64,000 nt of DNA from assembly GCF_000143415.4 (NCBI RefSeq), contig NW_003314300.1, forward strand, positions 42,908 to 106,907. The letters run 5' to 3'. Source of the DNA: Selaginella moellendorffii (taxonomy: Eukaryota; Streptophyta; Lycopodiopsida; Selaginellales; Selaginellaceae). Below are positions 21,993-35,479 of the stretch, in pieces (positions within the stretch are counted from its first letter, which is position 1; each line of letters begins with the position of its first letter). Under the pieces are notes generated by a model, which worked only from the letters and a program-made list of their open reading frames with translations, had not been told where the DNA came from and searched no databases. The translations under genes were made by a program, and so were the position numbers.

Positions 21993-22734
21993 AATGCTGT
22001 TACCATATTTACTTGTTTACCAATAATATTAAACATAAAAGGATGTTTAAACACTATGTGAAGATTCCCTGATTATAGAATCTTGACCATGAGTGTGTTT
22101 TGTAATTATAATTCCAGCTTAGAAAAATAATTTATCTTTTATATAGTTAATCTTTAATAGTTATAATAATAATTAATTTTAGTAATTATTGTATAGGATG
22201 GTTGTGGATATACCTATAATATTCTTAGATATCTAAAGACCAACAGTTGTTATTCATTTAGATTAATCTTATATTTATAATTTATAAACATTTTTATTAA
22301 TTTTTAAGTATTATATTTAATTTTTTTTTAATTTATAAACTTTTCTAAACACTTCTTAGTATATTCTAGCTTTTTTTACCATCCAGTCATTTATATTCAA
22401 TAAGATTAATCTTGTGTTTATAATTATAAACTTCCAGTTGATTAATTGGATTATTAAATAGGAATAACACTACTATTAAGAAAACTAAACATTGCTACTT
22501 ACAAAGCATAATTGATGACTAAACAATATCATAGCACAATCCAAATCTAACATCTATGTGATTGATTAAACAGAATAGTAAGAAGATCCAAAAATAAACT
22601 AGACTTCACTTTTGAAGAATTGAAAACAAAAAAGAATAAAACTTTGAGCTAAAAATTAAAATCCATCAACTTGCCAAACTTAGCAGACATTGCCAGAGCC
22701 AAAACACAAACCCATTTCGTAAGTCAAGTGAAAG
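21993..22734. other. AT-rich spacer, unit II
   Basis: Same spacer as 15093-15746, 30670-31440 and 37690-38457. No gene is seen. Confidence 0.6.
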
Positions 22735-23100
22735 TCAATAACATCTTAGACCTTCATAGACATGCTCTAGATTTGAGAATATGCCCCAGCACAATATCAT
22801 CTCTACTACAGGGGATGGAATAGTGCACACTATTGAGATGAAATACAGCCATTTGCTAAAGGTGATGGTGTTTGGCTGACAAAATCCATTTATCCTTATC
22901 TCCCAAAACATCTCCAAAGACTCCTTGCTCCTTCCATTTTGAGCATAGTAAGAGAGGATCAAGATCCATGATACAATATCATGATGGTTCTATCCACAAA
23001 TCTTGGAACACTAATATGGAGCTTCCACACTAGCCATACATGGAGATTAATGTGTTCTTGCTTGCTGGCATCTCCCACAATCTAAGAGACTTGGCTTGTC
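22735..23100 (-). pseudogene. PPR gene relic (second PPR type), unit II
   Basis: A minus-strand frame still reads MILSYYAQNGRSKESLEMF, a recognisable PPR motif. The adjoining upstream segment is broken but matches the NTLISMYGQCGD motif readable in unit IV. It is a relic of a PPR gene different from the big one at the right end. Confidence 0.65.
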
Positions 23101-23179
23101 ATACCAGCACAAGCATCAATCATTGATAGTAGCTGAAATCATTGAGTTTGATACCATGAGCCTGGAAACTTTGAGAGCT

Positions 23180-23545
23180 CCCTTGCAATTCATGAGAAGC
23201 ACTAACTTCTGTTACCAAGATTGGGATGATCCTTTCACATTGATTCATATGCAAACCAGGTGCATTTGCACTGTGAAGAAAGGATTCCTCTTAAGCAAGA
23301 CATGCACATCGTGTTGTTCTGGAAAAATGAGAAAAGACACAATGTACAGAAGACTTAGAGGCATTTCCTGAGCTGGAAATGAAGGAGATGAACTAAGAAA
23401 ATAACATACCAATTCAAATGTATTAGCTTCATGAGCTTTTGTTTTGTAGAGTCTGCAAATTTTCTATCAGCAACATAAGCTAAAGGTTGTACCAGAGATG
23501 ATAAAGCAACATAGACTTGCCAATAGGTTGCTTCGTTCATATTTT
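23180..23545 (-). pseudogene. CpG-decayed PARP-like relic, unit II
   Basis: Same decayed paralogue as at 16600-16985. Matches exons 1-3 of the PARP-like gene, with most CpG sites replaced by TpG or CpA. Confidence 0.65.
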
Positions 23546-25479
23546 GGCATTACCAAGAACAACACTTGACTATATCTTGAAAATTAGATATACTGAAGTA
23601 TTTAATTCATAACCTGTTGAAAATACCCCAATCCTTGTTTATTTCAATGGAAGCAAGCAATGGATAAAGAAAACATGTCTATCATTCATTTGTATGCACA
23701 TTTTTTATAAAGTGGTTCTTCCAATTTCAATTAAAACTCTTAGGAGTTGATGGGTCAATAAGACAAAACTCAACTCTGATGGTTTTATTAACTATCATAA
23801 AGCTTAACCCATTGTACAAGGCTACAAAAAATCAATATGGTATAGATTATCTTAAGACATACTCTTCAATGGTGAAGATGATAAGTGTTAAAATTTTGTT
23901 TACTTTTGCTATTTGAGATTTATCACATTGATATCAAGACTACTTTCCTAAATAGAAATTTGCAAGAAGATCTACATTTAATAGCCAAAATACTATACTT
24001 AATCTATATATCTTGTGGAAGTTCAAAAAAAGTTCTTTATAACTTTAAATAAACCTTTAAAGCATTGTGGTAGAAAATCAATACTTTTTCAAAGCTGAAG
24101 GATTTTCTGACACTCCTAAATCCAATATTTATATCAAGTGAGAAGGGAACAATTTATTTATTATTGCTCTCTACATTGATAAGTCATTTTTTCTTCTATA
24201 AAAAAGAATTTCCAAGTTTATCCTTAAAAATCTGTAAATGTTCCTAGTTTTTGCTAATAAAGAACTTAGAGAAACTTTGATACTTTATTGATTTTAAAAT
24301 TCACCATGATAGAAAAATAGAATCTTTTAACATGTCCCATAACAAAAATACTTGACTGAAGTACTTAAAAGTTATGGATAAATCCTTCTTATTTGCCTTC
24401 AGAACCTGAAAATATTAAGTTTTTGATAAATGCTAAATTTCCAAGCTATAACAAAGGTATTAATTTGAAATTTCCTTGGAGATTTTATGTTTGTGGTGTG
24501 GTTTATATTATCAACCAATTTTCTCCTAATTTTGGTAGAAAATATTGGAACATCTAAATTTATAATATGCTATATAAAGAAAATTGTTGCTTTTAGAGTG
24601 CTTTATAGTTCAAGTTATATTGACAGAAATTTTTTAGATTACAAAGGTAATCATAAATTTAAAAAGAGTAGGGTTTTACTATAAAAAACAAACCTATATT
24701 ACTCTTTCCTCCACAGAAATAAAGTATTTTGCTATTTTTAGGTAAATTCTTTGGTTTCAAGAATCTCCTTGAGGTTTTGGTCAATCCTCCATACCAATTG
24801 CTCTTTATATTAATAACAAAATAGCTAAAATGCTGCAACACTAGAAGTTATGATATATTGTCAAAACACTATTACTATGTTAAGAATTTAATATACAAAA
24901 ATTTACTAAAGGTTCAATACATTACCTTTTGACAATAACTTGCCAAGATCTTTATAAAACCATTAGCTAAAATTCTATTTGTGGAACATAAGAATTTTAT
25001 TTAAGTCGTGGCTATGCCTTGATTGAGGAAAAGGTAGTAGTAGCAGTCACACCTTTAGCTTTAAAAGGAGTATTGAAGCCAAAATCTAAAGTGTGATGTG
25101 TGCCTTGCATCATGAAGATTAAGAGTTCTATTTAATGGCAATTTTAGGAGAAATTTCTAGATTTAGCTAGTATTTAATTAAATAGTTTTTTTTATTTTAA
25201 AAAAATTTATTTCTAGTTTCCTTTGAAAAGATTTAATTCATTATTTAATCTCATTGTAGTAGCAATAGTCACTCCCTTGATTTTAGGAGTGTTAATAAGT
25301 GACTTGAATTATAGAGATCAAAATCCACATTCAATGATAGTTTCAATGTAACTAGTATATAATTAAGGGTTCTTTATTATTTCAAAAATATGTAAACACT
25401 CATTGAATAAAAAACTTAATATATATTAAATATTTTAAAGAAATTGTATAAATAATGCATTGAAGCTCACACATACTCT
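23546..25479. other. AT-rich spacer, unit II, with empty TRIM site
   Basis: AT-rich sequence shared with units III and IV. At about 24371-24400 it reads GATAAATCCTTCTTATTTGC, the uninterrupted form of the site where unit IV carries a TRIM element. Short frames such as the one at 24487-24684 recur in units III and IV in decayed form (IDRNFLDYKGNHK-like) and are probably transposon remains of unknown family. Confidence 0.5.
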
Positions 25480-26260
25480 ATTACAATATAGATAGATAAC
25501 ACAAAAAATGATTTCTTTTAACTAAAACAAAAGGGTATATACTTCAAAGTGTTGCATTTTATGTTATTCAAAGATACACTTTAACAAAAATAAATTAACC
25601 TTTATAGTTATGTCATAAGTGTAAGTAAGGAAGACATAACACACATTTAGATAGCAACACACAAAAAACAAACAAGAGGTGCAAGTATACAAGTAATACT
25701 ATTATTTAGAAAAAGGCCAACCAACTTCATTATATAACAAACAAGAAATCCAAATCCAAATCAGCTATTAGGAGCTCTAAAAGTGAAGAAAAAGTGTTGA
25801 TACCTTTACAAGTTAGCTTTTTTGAAGATACCAATATTCATACATATAAATTATGACAATGACAAAAGCCCAAGAAAATGGAATTTAGTCTTGGGTTTGA
25901 AGTTTAGGGTATAACAATGACAAAAACCCAAAAAAATGATGTTTATTATAAACAACTAAAGAGAACGATTCAATAGATAATTCATAAGGTTTAAATATAG
26001 AGGAAAAGGGCCCATAAATAAAAAATGCACCCATTCAATTAAGAGTCTTGGGATATTTAGGTATTTAGGGTAAGTGTTCTTAAGTTTGAATAAGTGGCCT
26101 TTTGAAAAGTCTAAATTCAAGAACTTATATTTGGTATTAAAACAATTTAAAATTTAACTTTGTTGGTTGGCTAAAGGAATTGCGCTATATGTTAATTGAC
26201 ATTTGGGAAGTCTAGTTAGGCTTAACTTAAAAAGTAGAGTGTCAAACCATTTGGAAAAAA
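25480..26260 (+). mobile_element. TRIM-like element fragment and flank, unit II
   Basis: An LTR-like block at about 25950-26136 ends CTTATA, followed by TTTGGTATTAAAA, a decayed Met-tRNA primer binding site, and then the TRIM interior (GTTGGTTGGCTAAAGGAATT...). The 3' LTR is absent. The block 25480 to about 26160 is present in inverted orientation in unit IV (41575-42262). Confidence 0.6.
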
Positions 26261-26750
26261 CTTCAACTTTAATAAATCATATTTGATCTTTCTTTTTATG
26301 CTTTGTGTACCTTGTTGTGGATTAAAACCACAAGCTCCTTACACAAATCTTTCTTTCTTCTTTCAATCAGGAAAAGTGATGGAAAAGGAAAAGAAAAAGA
26401 CCCAAAATTGACAAACCAACCTTGGCACAAGAATGATCTTGCTCTGTGACCCAACCTCATCCCATTATATCACATTTCTTTCAGGTCCCTAGCTCAGCCA
26501 GATTTGAGACGAAAAGGGAAAATTACTTATTACTCCTGAATAAGCAAGCCCGAGAAAGAGCCGTTGACTTACATTGACTTTTATTGGTCAAAGTATCGTT
26601 TTCATTGTAAAGCTTTCTTCTGCAACAGTGATTTTTTTTGGCGCTTGTTCGTGGAAATCCGGTGAAGTAGTGATCATCAGCTAGCTCAATGGATGTTTAT
26701 CAGTCTTGTCTTTTTTTCTTTCTCTACCTTCTTTCTAATGTTTTCTGCCG
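26261..26750. other. Spacer downstream of PARP-like gene, unit II
   Basis: Rises from AT-rich to mixed composition. Matches 17730-18190 and 43520-43990 with more substitutions. No gene is seen. Confidence 0.5.
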
Positions 26751-28206
26751 CTAGCACATTTGGCCGGGCTGGAGCTCTTGGCGGCGAAGATGCCACTCCG
26801 CTAGCGGAAGAACGAGATATGGGCGCTCGCTGTCCACCGTGAAACGATTATCGTCCACCTTATGCGCGAAGAGTGTAGCACACAGCACAAGCGTGTAGTC
26901 CTTGGAGTCATTGCTAGCGTGGAGCCTCGCATAACTGGGCGTGGGTGTGAACCAGAAGTAAGTTTCAGGCCTCCCGTAAGCATTAGCCCAGCTTGACTGC
27001 ATTCCGTTCGCCATGATCGAAGCAACGTTCCTCGTTTCGGTGCCGTGCCACAGGAACTTCAACACCCCTGGGGCGTTAGCTGGTTCGAATTCGTCACTGA
27101 TGTTACCTGGTGATCATGCTCAAGCTGAAAAGAATTCCATAAGAAACAGTGAGCTCTTACCGAGATCGGGACGATACATTCGCAGCCATTCATATGCTTC
27201 CGCAAACCGGGTGTAGGGAGCGTATGTCCGCGATTTTGCACCGTGAGGAAAGGATTCCGCTTGAGCGAGATGGGCACATCGGTGCACTCCGTGCTGTTGA
27301 CCAGTTTCTGGATGAACGAACATGACACGATGTAGGGTAGCCCTCGGAGAGGCTGCATATCCTGAGCACGATTTCAACGCTTAAATGAAGGCAAAGATCC
27401 GGACTAGGAAAATAGCATACCAATTCAAGTGCGTCGTCGTCATCCTCAGTGTCAGCTTGGTGAGCTTGATCGTCTTGGAGATTCTGCATTAGAATACTTT
27501 CTATCAGCAAAGTAAGCTAAAGCTGTGAACGAACCTTTTTTACTTGGACTGTCGAGAGCACGCAGAAGCACAGAGGGCTACCAGAGATGATAAGGCCCAG
27601 CAACATAGACTCGCCAATCCTTGCTGCAAAACACATATCGCTCGGACTCATATTTTGGCAAGAACAACGCTTGTACCAATCTGCCGTGAGCTCGCGGGGC
27701 CTGGAATTTTGTAGAAGAAACTTTTAACGACTCTTAAAGAGAAGATCGAGTCAAATCTTTGAAAGCATACCGGTTGCTCGAGCGCTGGGTTCTCATTTCC
27801 CTGCATGAAAGATTATTGCCAGATTTCGAGACAAATCCTAGGAAAGAAATCTGCATTGTACCGGAAACTCGTCTACAGGTTGCGCGGCTAGTCGTGGCTC
27901 ATCGTTCTGTGGAACAGATCCACTACAGCGCTGCCGTCAAAGGGATTATAACATAGAATGGGACCTTTGCCGAGATTTCTAGAATCTCTTCGTCTCCTCC
28001 ACTGCCAGGCTCCATCGCACGCTCGAAATCTTTGCATTGGCGCAAGCAGCAGAAAGATTAGAAATGCTTGACATCGGAGAAAGGATCGATCGAGCGCGAT
28101 CACTTGCCTGCTGGCGGCCGGAAGCCGGATTATAAGAGCGCGAGGCCCGGACGCGCACAAAGGTGATGGATTTCGACGCCCTAGCTGTTGGAGGCGAAGA
28201 GCGCAT
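26751..28206 (-). pseudogene. PARP-like gene, unit II, frameshifted
   Basis: The most complete copy of the PARP-like gene, including the 17 residues missing in unit I (NAYGRPETYFWFTPTPSYAR). The HGT motif and the YLVLPLAEW strand are present. The likely start ATG is at 28206 and a Ser/Arg-rich leader follows. It is disabled by a 1-nt loss in exon 3 (CGCGGACATAC versus CGCGGGACATAC in unit I, near 27228) and by a TAA just before the exon-1 donor near 27540. A TATATA box at about 28376-28383 lies some 170 bp upstream of the ATG. Confidence 0.55.
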
Positions 28207-28421
28207 ACAGAGAATGCGATAACCTAGCAAGCAAGGGGCTCTTCTTCCCTCTGCGAGCTTAAACCTTCATAGCCTCGCCCAACAGCAAATAGAAGACGAC
28301 CACGTGTCAAAATAGCATAATTCTGGCATCTTTTCAAAATTTCTCGCGGCCTCTTTTTTTTCTCTTTAATAGTTGCCATATATAAGAAACCTAAAGCGCC
28401 TTTCTTCCACAAGCTCTTAAA

Positions 28422-28489
28422 GGGGGTGTAGTGGTTTCCAAACTTTCAAGCCTGAAAAGAATTTCCGGGTTCGACTCCTGGCATCCCCA
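28422..28489 (+). ncRNA. tRNA-like element, unit II
   Basis: 68 nt. Acceptor stem GGGGGTG/CATCCCC (one G-U pair), B box GGTTCGACTCC intact, internal hairpin CTTTC/GAAAAG. It has no standard D arm. Same location and length as in units I and IV. Confidence 0.5.
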
Positions 28490-28510
28490 ACCTTTAATTT
28501 TTTCCTCTAT

Positions 28511-29909
28511 CTAGAGCTGGATATTCTTTGGTATGTTCTTCCTTCTCAACTCCTGGACTTGAGCTTGCTCCTCCCTCATGCCACTGCTCGCGTAGATCGC
28601 CTCCATCAACAAATACCCCGCCTCGTCCCTCGCCTCCACTTCAACCAGCCGATCGAAAGCAAGCCTCCCGACCGCCGCATTCTTCCGCCCAGCACCGTTC
28701 TCCAAGCAACACCACTTGCCTCGCAAGGCATGGCTTTCACCATCTCCACCTCTTCCTCCAGCTCGTTTGCGCGGCCGAGAGCGTCCACCGTGCAGTGGTA
28801 GTGCTCGGCCCCGGGACGAACTCCATACTTCGCTTCCATCTCCTTGAAGTAGTTCGCTTCCATCTCCTTGGACTAGCGCTCGATCTGGTTGTCGCGAACG
28901 ACGTGCATGCAAAGAAGTGCGATCCCATCTGGTTGCAGGCCTTCATCTTGCATCTCGTCGAAGAGCTTGAACGTGTCCCCGTCGCGGCTGTGTGCTGCTA
29001 TCACGGACGTCCAGGCAACCGCGTCTGGTTTCTCCAGGGACTCGAAGATCAGCTGTGCCTTCGCTGCGGCCCCGGCTTTGCCATAGCCATTGACGACGCC
29101 GTTCGCGACAACGGGATCGTCCTCGAGTCCACACCTGGAGATATCTGCGTGAATTCCCTGCAGAGGCTCCAAGGCTCCCACGCTGCTGCTAGCTTTGAGA
29201 GCAGCCACGAAAGTTGGTGCGTCGGTTTTGTATCCCTGTGCTCGCATTTGATGGAAGAGTTGCAGGGAAAGCTCCCCCTGACCACTTTGGGCGAGCCCGA
29301 GTATCATCACAGTCCAGGACACCGCGTCGTGAAGACGCACCTTTTGGAACACCTTCCAGGCGTCCCGGATGCTTCCACACTTGGCGTAGAAGCTGACGAG
29401 CGAGCTGGCTAGATAAGTGTCCGAGTCGAATTCAAAGCTGGCCGCCCGAGCGTGAATCCCCACGGCTTTCTCGAGTGCCTCCTCTACTTTCACGAGCCTT
29501 CCATCCCCATCTGTCTTCCCTGCTAGACTGCTGCAAGCCTTGAGTGCCGCACAAAACGTTCAAGAGGTTGGAACGCAGCTACTGTTTGTCTCGAAGATAC
29601 TCAAGGCCTCTTCTGCTTCTCTGTTTGTGACATATCCCAGGATCAAAGCGTTCCATGAGACGGGATCCTGAGGCGTCATCCCATCAAAAACTTTTCGAGC
29701 GTTGGCCAACTCCCACACTTGACATACATGTCCACCAATGCGTTCGCCACACTGATGTCCGTGTCATAGCCACTTTTGAATGCTTGAGAGTGCAAAGCTG
29801 CGCCTGTTCCCAGCAACTCAACCTTCACCATCCTGCCTTCAACTTCCTTGGCTTCGTCTGTTGCTCCTAATACATTGTAAGCCTTGATGGCAGTAGCAAA
29901 ATTGTACAC
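28511..29909 (-). pseudogene. Truncated PPR copy, unit II
   Basis: C-terminal PPR portion with an open stretch of about 206 codons (28873-29493). Near 28680 the ACTGCTTGCAAGC segment is lost, and near 28850 the text CTTCGCTTCCATCTCCTTG is duplicated next to foreign-looking sequence. Frameshifts also lie near 29570 and 29705. It joins Crinkler-like sequence at about 29911. Confidence 0.85.
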
Positions 29910-29911
29910 AT

Positions 29912-30665
29912 TTGATAGAAAGTGAAAGGGGAATAGTATTTGAGTTTAGACTCGAAGAAATTCTTCCCTTCAATTTCTGCATTCCTGCAAGTATGCAAGC
30001 TTTGAAGTTCCGGCTGCCACCTGGTGTAAAGTTTGGACATCCGACACATCAGCCTCATCAAATACATACAGCAGATGTATTTCAGGCCTTCCTAAGAGAC
30101 AACAGTCAGCAGTTTTATTGGGTTGGTGTTGACAACCATAGACCTGATAGCATCATCCATTTATAGCTGGTGGATGTTGAGAACAAGCTGTAGGACTTCT
30201 TTTTATTTATTGAGAGCAAAAACAGGTATAAAAAATCTTTATAAAGCTCAATATAATGTACAATAACAAAAATGTTTATAAAGAACAGTAAGCCAATTGA
30301 GAAGAAAACTTTGAGAAAAAAATATGGACAATAAAGCGATGGATGAATGAAGGTATTTATTTTCTAATTGTGGGAGGTTAATTGTGCGCCTTTTCTGGTC
30401 TTTATGACCGATCAAGCATTGGGTAACTTGATTTCCAAAGTCAAAAAATCTGAAAGGATGGTGGTACTTGTGCCAAAAGTTCATCAATGTTTATATGGGT
30501 AAGAGTCCAAGTTTTTTTAAAGCTCTTATTATTAGTTTTTTTTATTCTTTATTTGTAGGTTTATTAGGTGCTGTGTGTTTTGATCTTGTGTACAAACCTA
30601 GTTAAGAGCAAGATGGCAGTTTTGATGAAGAGCCCAGCACAAAGAGGAATCATTGGTGTTTTTAA
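29912..30665 (+). pseudogene. Crinkler-like gene 3' fragment, unit III
   Basis: Copy of the Crinkler-like 3' exons. A TAG replaces the Gln codon after HL near 30164, and the acceptor region before the GENY exon is lost (CTTTTCTGGTCTTTATG). It is non-functional. Confidence 0.85.
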
Positions 30666-31440
30666 AATGCTGTTACCATATTTAATATTAAACATAAAAG
30701 GATGTTTAAACACTAAGTGAAGATTTATCCCGTGTGTTTTGTAATTATAATTCCAGCTTAGGAAAATTCTTATATAAAGCTAATCTTCAATAGTTATAAT
30801 AATATGGTTAACCTATACTTAGAATATTCTTAGATATTTAAGGATATTCTACCATCCAACGGTTGTTATTCATTTATATTAATCTTATATTTATAATTTA
30901 TAAATATTTTATTATTTTTATTTATTATTTTTAAACTTTTTTATAATGTATAAACTTTCCTAAACACTTCCTAGTATATTCTAGTTTATTTTACCATATT
31001 CAATAAGATTAATCATGTTTTTATATTTATAAACTTCCATTTGATTAATTGGGTTAATAAATAGGAATAACACTACTATTAAGCAAACTAAGCATTGCTA
31101 CATGCAAATCATAATTGATGACTGAACAATATCCATAGCACAATCCAAATCTAACATATCTATGTGATTGATTAAACAGAATTACCTCTAGTTAATTTAT
31201 ACTCAAAAATAAACTAGACTTCACTTTGAAGAATTGAAAACAAAAAAGAATAAAAATTAAAATCCATCAACTTGCCAAATAAGCCAAGTAAAAGTCAATT
31301 ACAAACCCATTTTGTAAGCCAAGTAAAAGTAAATTACATCTTAGACCTTAGACATGCTTTGTCTTTGAGAATATGCCCTAGCACAATATCATCTCTACTA
31401 CATGCACCCTATTGAGATTAAATACAGCCGTCTGCGAAAG
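30666..31440. other. AT-rich spacer, unit III
   Basis: Shared spacer (see 21993-22734). No gene is seen. Confidence 0.6.
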
Positions 31441-31690
31441 GTGGTGTCTGGCTGACAAAATCCATTTAGCCTGATCTCCCAAAACATCTCCAAAGACTCC
31501 TTGCTCCTTCCATTCTAAGCATAGTAAAAGAGGATCAAGATCCATGATACAATATCATGATGGTTCTATCCACAAATCTTGGAACACTAATATAGAGCCT
31601 CCACACTAGCCATACATGGAGATTAATGTGTTCTTGCTTGCTGGCATCTCCCACAATCTAAGAGACTTGGCTTGTCATACCAGCACAAGC
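31441..31690 (-). pseudogene. PPR gene relic (second PPR type), unit III
   Basis: Near copy of the unit II relic at 22860-23100, with the same ATTAGCCTGATCTCCCAAAA region complementary to the LEMFWE motif. Confidence 0.55.
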
Positions 31691-31759
31691 ATCAATCATT
31701 GATAGTAGCTGAAATCATTGAGTTTGATACCATGAGCCTGGAAACTTTGAGAGCTCCCT

Positions 31760-32120
31760 TGCAATTCATGAGAAGCACTAACTTCTGTTACCAAGATTGG
31801 GATGATCCTTTCACATTGATTCATATGCAAACCAGGTGCATTTGCACTGTGAAGAAAGGATTCCTCTTAAGCAAGACATGCACATCGTGTTGTTCTGGAA
31901 AAAATGAGAAAAGACACAATGTACAGAAGACTTAGAGGCATTTCCTGAGCTGGAAATGAAGGAGATGAACTAAGAAAATAACATACCAATTCAAATGTAT
32001 TAGCTTCATAAGATTTTGTTTTGTAGAGTTTGTAAATTTTCTATCAGCAAAGTAAGCTAAAGGTTGTACCAGAGATGATAAAGCAACATAGACTTGCCAA
32101 TAGGTTGCTTCATTCATATT
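31760..32120 (-). pseudogene. CpG-decayed PARP-like relic, unit III
   Basis: Nearly identical to 23180-23545, so units II and III separated recently compared with the age of the decay. Confidence 0.65.
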
Positions 32121-34773
32121 TTGGCATTACCAAGAACAACACTTGACTATATCTTGAAAATTAGATATATTGAAGCATTTAATTCATAACCTGTTGAAAA
32201 TACCCCAACCTTGTTTATTTCAATGGAAGCAAGCAATGGATAAAGAAATCATATCTATCATTCATTTGTATGCACATTTTTTATAAAGTGGTTCTTCCAA
32301 TTTCAATTAAAACTCTTAGGAGTTGATGGGTCAATAAGACAAAACTCAACTCTGATGGTTTTATTAACTGTCATAAAGCTTAACTTATTGTACAAGGCTA
32401 CAAAAAAACAATATGTTATAGATTATCTTAAGATATACTCTTCCATAGTTAATATGATAAGTGTTAAAATTTTGTTTACTTTTGCTATTTGAGATTTATC
32501 ACATTGATATCAAGACTACTTTCCTAAATAGAAATTTGCAAGAAGATCTACATTTAATAGCCAAAATACTATACTTAATCTATATATCTTGTGGAAGTTC
32601 AAAAAAAGTTCTTTATAACTTTAAATAAACCTTTAAAGCATTGTGGTAGAAAATCAATACTTTTTTCAAAGCTAAAGGATTTTCTTACACTCCTAAATCC
32701 AATATTTATAGCAAGTGAGAAGGGAACAATTTATTTATTATTGCTCTCTACATTGATAAATCATTTTTTATTAGCAAAAATTGTGAATATTTACAGATTT
32801 TTAAGGCTAAACTTGGAAACTATTTTTTAATAGATGGATACTTTATTGATATTAAGATTCACCATGATAGAAAAATAAAATCTTTTAACATCTCCCATAA
32901 CAAAAATACCTGACTAAAGTACTTAAAAGTTATGGATAAATCCTTCTCATTTGCCTATAAAACCTGAAAATATTAAGTTTTTAACAAATTCTAAATGTCC
33001 AATGTATTAATTTGAAATTTTCTTGGGAGTTTTATGTACGTTGTGGTGTGGCTTATATTATCAACTAATTTTCTCCTAATTTTGGTAGAAAATATTGGAA
33101 CATCTAAATCTATGATATGCTATATAAAGCAAACTATTGCTTTTGGAGTGCTTTATGGTTCAAGTTATAATGACAGCAATTTGTTAGATTACAAAGGTAA
33201 TCATAAATCCACAAAGGGTCTAAAAAAACAAATTTATATTACTCTTTCCTCCAAAGAAGTAGGGCATTTTGCTATTTTTAAGTAAATTCTTTGGTTTCAA
33301 GAATGTCTTGGAGGTTTTGGGCAATCCTCCATACCAATTGCTCTTTATGTTGATAAAAAAAAGTTAAAATACCACAATACTAAAAGTTATGACATATTGT
33401 CAAAACACTATTACTATGTTAAGAACTTAGTATACAAAAAATTACTAAAGGGTCAATACATTTCCTTTTGACAATAACTTGCCAAGATCTTTACAAAACC
33501 ATTAGCCAAAATTCTATATGTGGAACATAGGAATTTTATTTAAGTCATAGCCATGCCTTGATTGAGGAGGAGGTAGTAGTAACCTTTAACTTTAAAAAGA
33601 GTATTGGAGCCAAAAGGTAAGGTGTGATATATGCCTTTTAAAATAAGTTTTTCTAAATGGTGCTTGAACACTCTAGAGAGTATAATTGGACTGTAAACAC
33701 TTATAATATGGTTGATTTCAAGAAGTTATCTTGTTATTTAAAGAGATTGAACTACATGTTTACTCAAATAGTTTATTATGGATGAAATCACTAGTTAAAT
33801 ATAAACTTAGAATTCAAAAAAAAAAAAATTGGCATATAATTATTGGAGAAAAATGTGGTTTATCTTTTATGCCCATAATATTCATTCAGCTTCATATAAA
33901 CTTTTCTCCTTTTCAAAAATTTGAGAATTTTTAATGAACTATACATTGAGCAACTTGATAAACAAGAATAACACTATTATTACGTAAACTGTTTGGTTGT
34001 CAAGTTAAAGTAAAAGTATTATTAAGTATTGTCGAATTTGTAATTAAATTTCCAAACTGTCCAGCTCTTATAAAACTTGTCAATTCCTTGCAAGCTGAAA
34101 AGAGTAAGTGCTACCTCCAGCCAAGAATGGTCATCACATTCCATAACCATTGGTCCTGATTGGCAAACTCTAGTTGTCACGATCTTCATCTCCGACATCT
34201 CTCAATCTTTGCTGCATGCGAATGCTGGATTCTTAACTTGGTTCCAAGCCATTCGGAAAAAGCTTGCACTTTGATAAATCAAACTTGATATTTCTTTTTA
34301 AGGCTTTGCGTACCTTGTTGTGGATTAAAACCGCAGGCTAGCCTTCCTTACACCAATCTTTCTTTCTTCTTTCAATCAGGAAAGGTGATGGAATAGCAAA
34401 AGAAGAAGACCCAAAATTGAGAAACAAACCTTGGCACGAGAATGATCTTGCTCCATGGCCCGACCTCGTCCCGTTCCATCGCATTTCTCTCAGGTCCCTA
34501 GCTCGGCCAGAGTCGAGACGAAAAGGGGAAGTTACTTATTACTCCTGAATAAGCAAGCCCGAGAAAGAGCCGTTGACTTACATTGACTTTTATTGGTCAA
34601 AGAATCATTGTGGGATCCGCGATTCGTTAGTAAAGCTTTCTTCTGCAACAGTGATTTTTTTATGGCGCTTGTTCGCGGAAATCCGGTGAAGTAGCGAGGA
34701 AAAGAAAATTCTTTCTGGGCTATCGGTCTTGTCTTTTTTCCTTTGTCTATCTTCTTTGTAATGTTTTCTCCCG
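32121..34773. other. AT-rich spacer, unit III
   Basis: Same spacer as in units II and IV. The empty TRIM site reads ATAAATCCTTCTCATTTGCC at about 32936-32955. Compared with II and IV, the segment after about 33625 is deleted (TATATGCC joins TTTTAAAATAAG). From 34300 it turns GC-richer toward the PARP-like gene. No gene is seen. Confidence 0.5.
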
Positions 34774-35284
34774 CTAGCACATTTGGCTGGGCTGGAGCTC
34801 TTGGCGGCGAAGATGCCACTCCGCTAGCGGAAGAACGAGATATGGGCGCTCGCTGTCCACCGTGAAACGATTATCGTCCACCTTATGCGCGAAGAGTGTA
34901 GCACACAGCACAAGCGTGTGTAGTCCTTGGAGTCATTGCTAGCGTGGAGCCTCGCATAACTGGGCGTGGGTGTGAACCAGAAGTAAGTCTCAGGCCTCCC
35001 GTAAGCATTAGCACAGCTTGACTGTATTCCGTTCGCCATGATCGAAGCAACGTTCCTCGTTTCGGTGCCGTGCCACAGGAACTTCAACACCGCTGGGGCG
35101 TCAGCTGGTTCGAATTCGTCACTGATGTTACCTGGTGATCATGCTCAAGCTGAAAAGAATTCCATAACAAACAGTGAGCTCTTACCGAGATCGAAACGAA
35201 CCATTCATATGCTTCCCTACACCCGGTTTCCGGAAGCATATGAATGGTTGCGAATGTATCGTCCCGATCTCGGTAAGAGCTCAC
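34774..35284 (-). pseudogene. PARP-like gene 3' part, unit III
   Basis: Last exon plus a piece of exon 3. Two extra bases (GTGTGTAGTCC versus GTGTAGTCC, near 34917) shift the frame in the last exon. Exons 1-2 are missing, replaced by a fold-back palindrome that leads straight into sequence from upstream of the gene. Confidence 0.7.
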
Positions 35285-35345
35285 CTAAGAGCTCACGTGT
35301 GCGGAAGATAACCTAGCAAGCAAGGGGCTCTTCTTCCCTCTACGA
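35175..35345. repeat. Fold-back palindrome, unit III
   Basis: ACCATTCATATGCTTCC, a ~15-nt spacer (CTACACCCGGTTTCC), then GGAAGCATATGAATGGT. The arms extend imperfectly through the exon-3 donor (CTTACCGAGATCG ... CGATCTCGGTAAG), and GAGCTC blocks flank both sides. Beyond it, CCTAGCAAGCAAGGGGCTC matches 19581-19600, upstream of the gene, so the gene's 5' exons are deleted here. Confidence 0.85.
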
Positions 35346-35479
35346 GCTTAAACCTTCACAGCCTCGCCCAACAGCTAATAGAAGACGACCACGTGTCAAA
35401 ATAGCATAATTCTGGCATCTTTTTAAAATTTCTCGCGGCCTCTTATTTTTCTCTTTAATTGTTCTTTAATAGTTCCCAT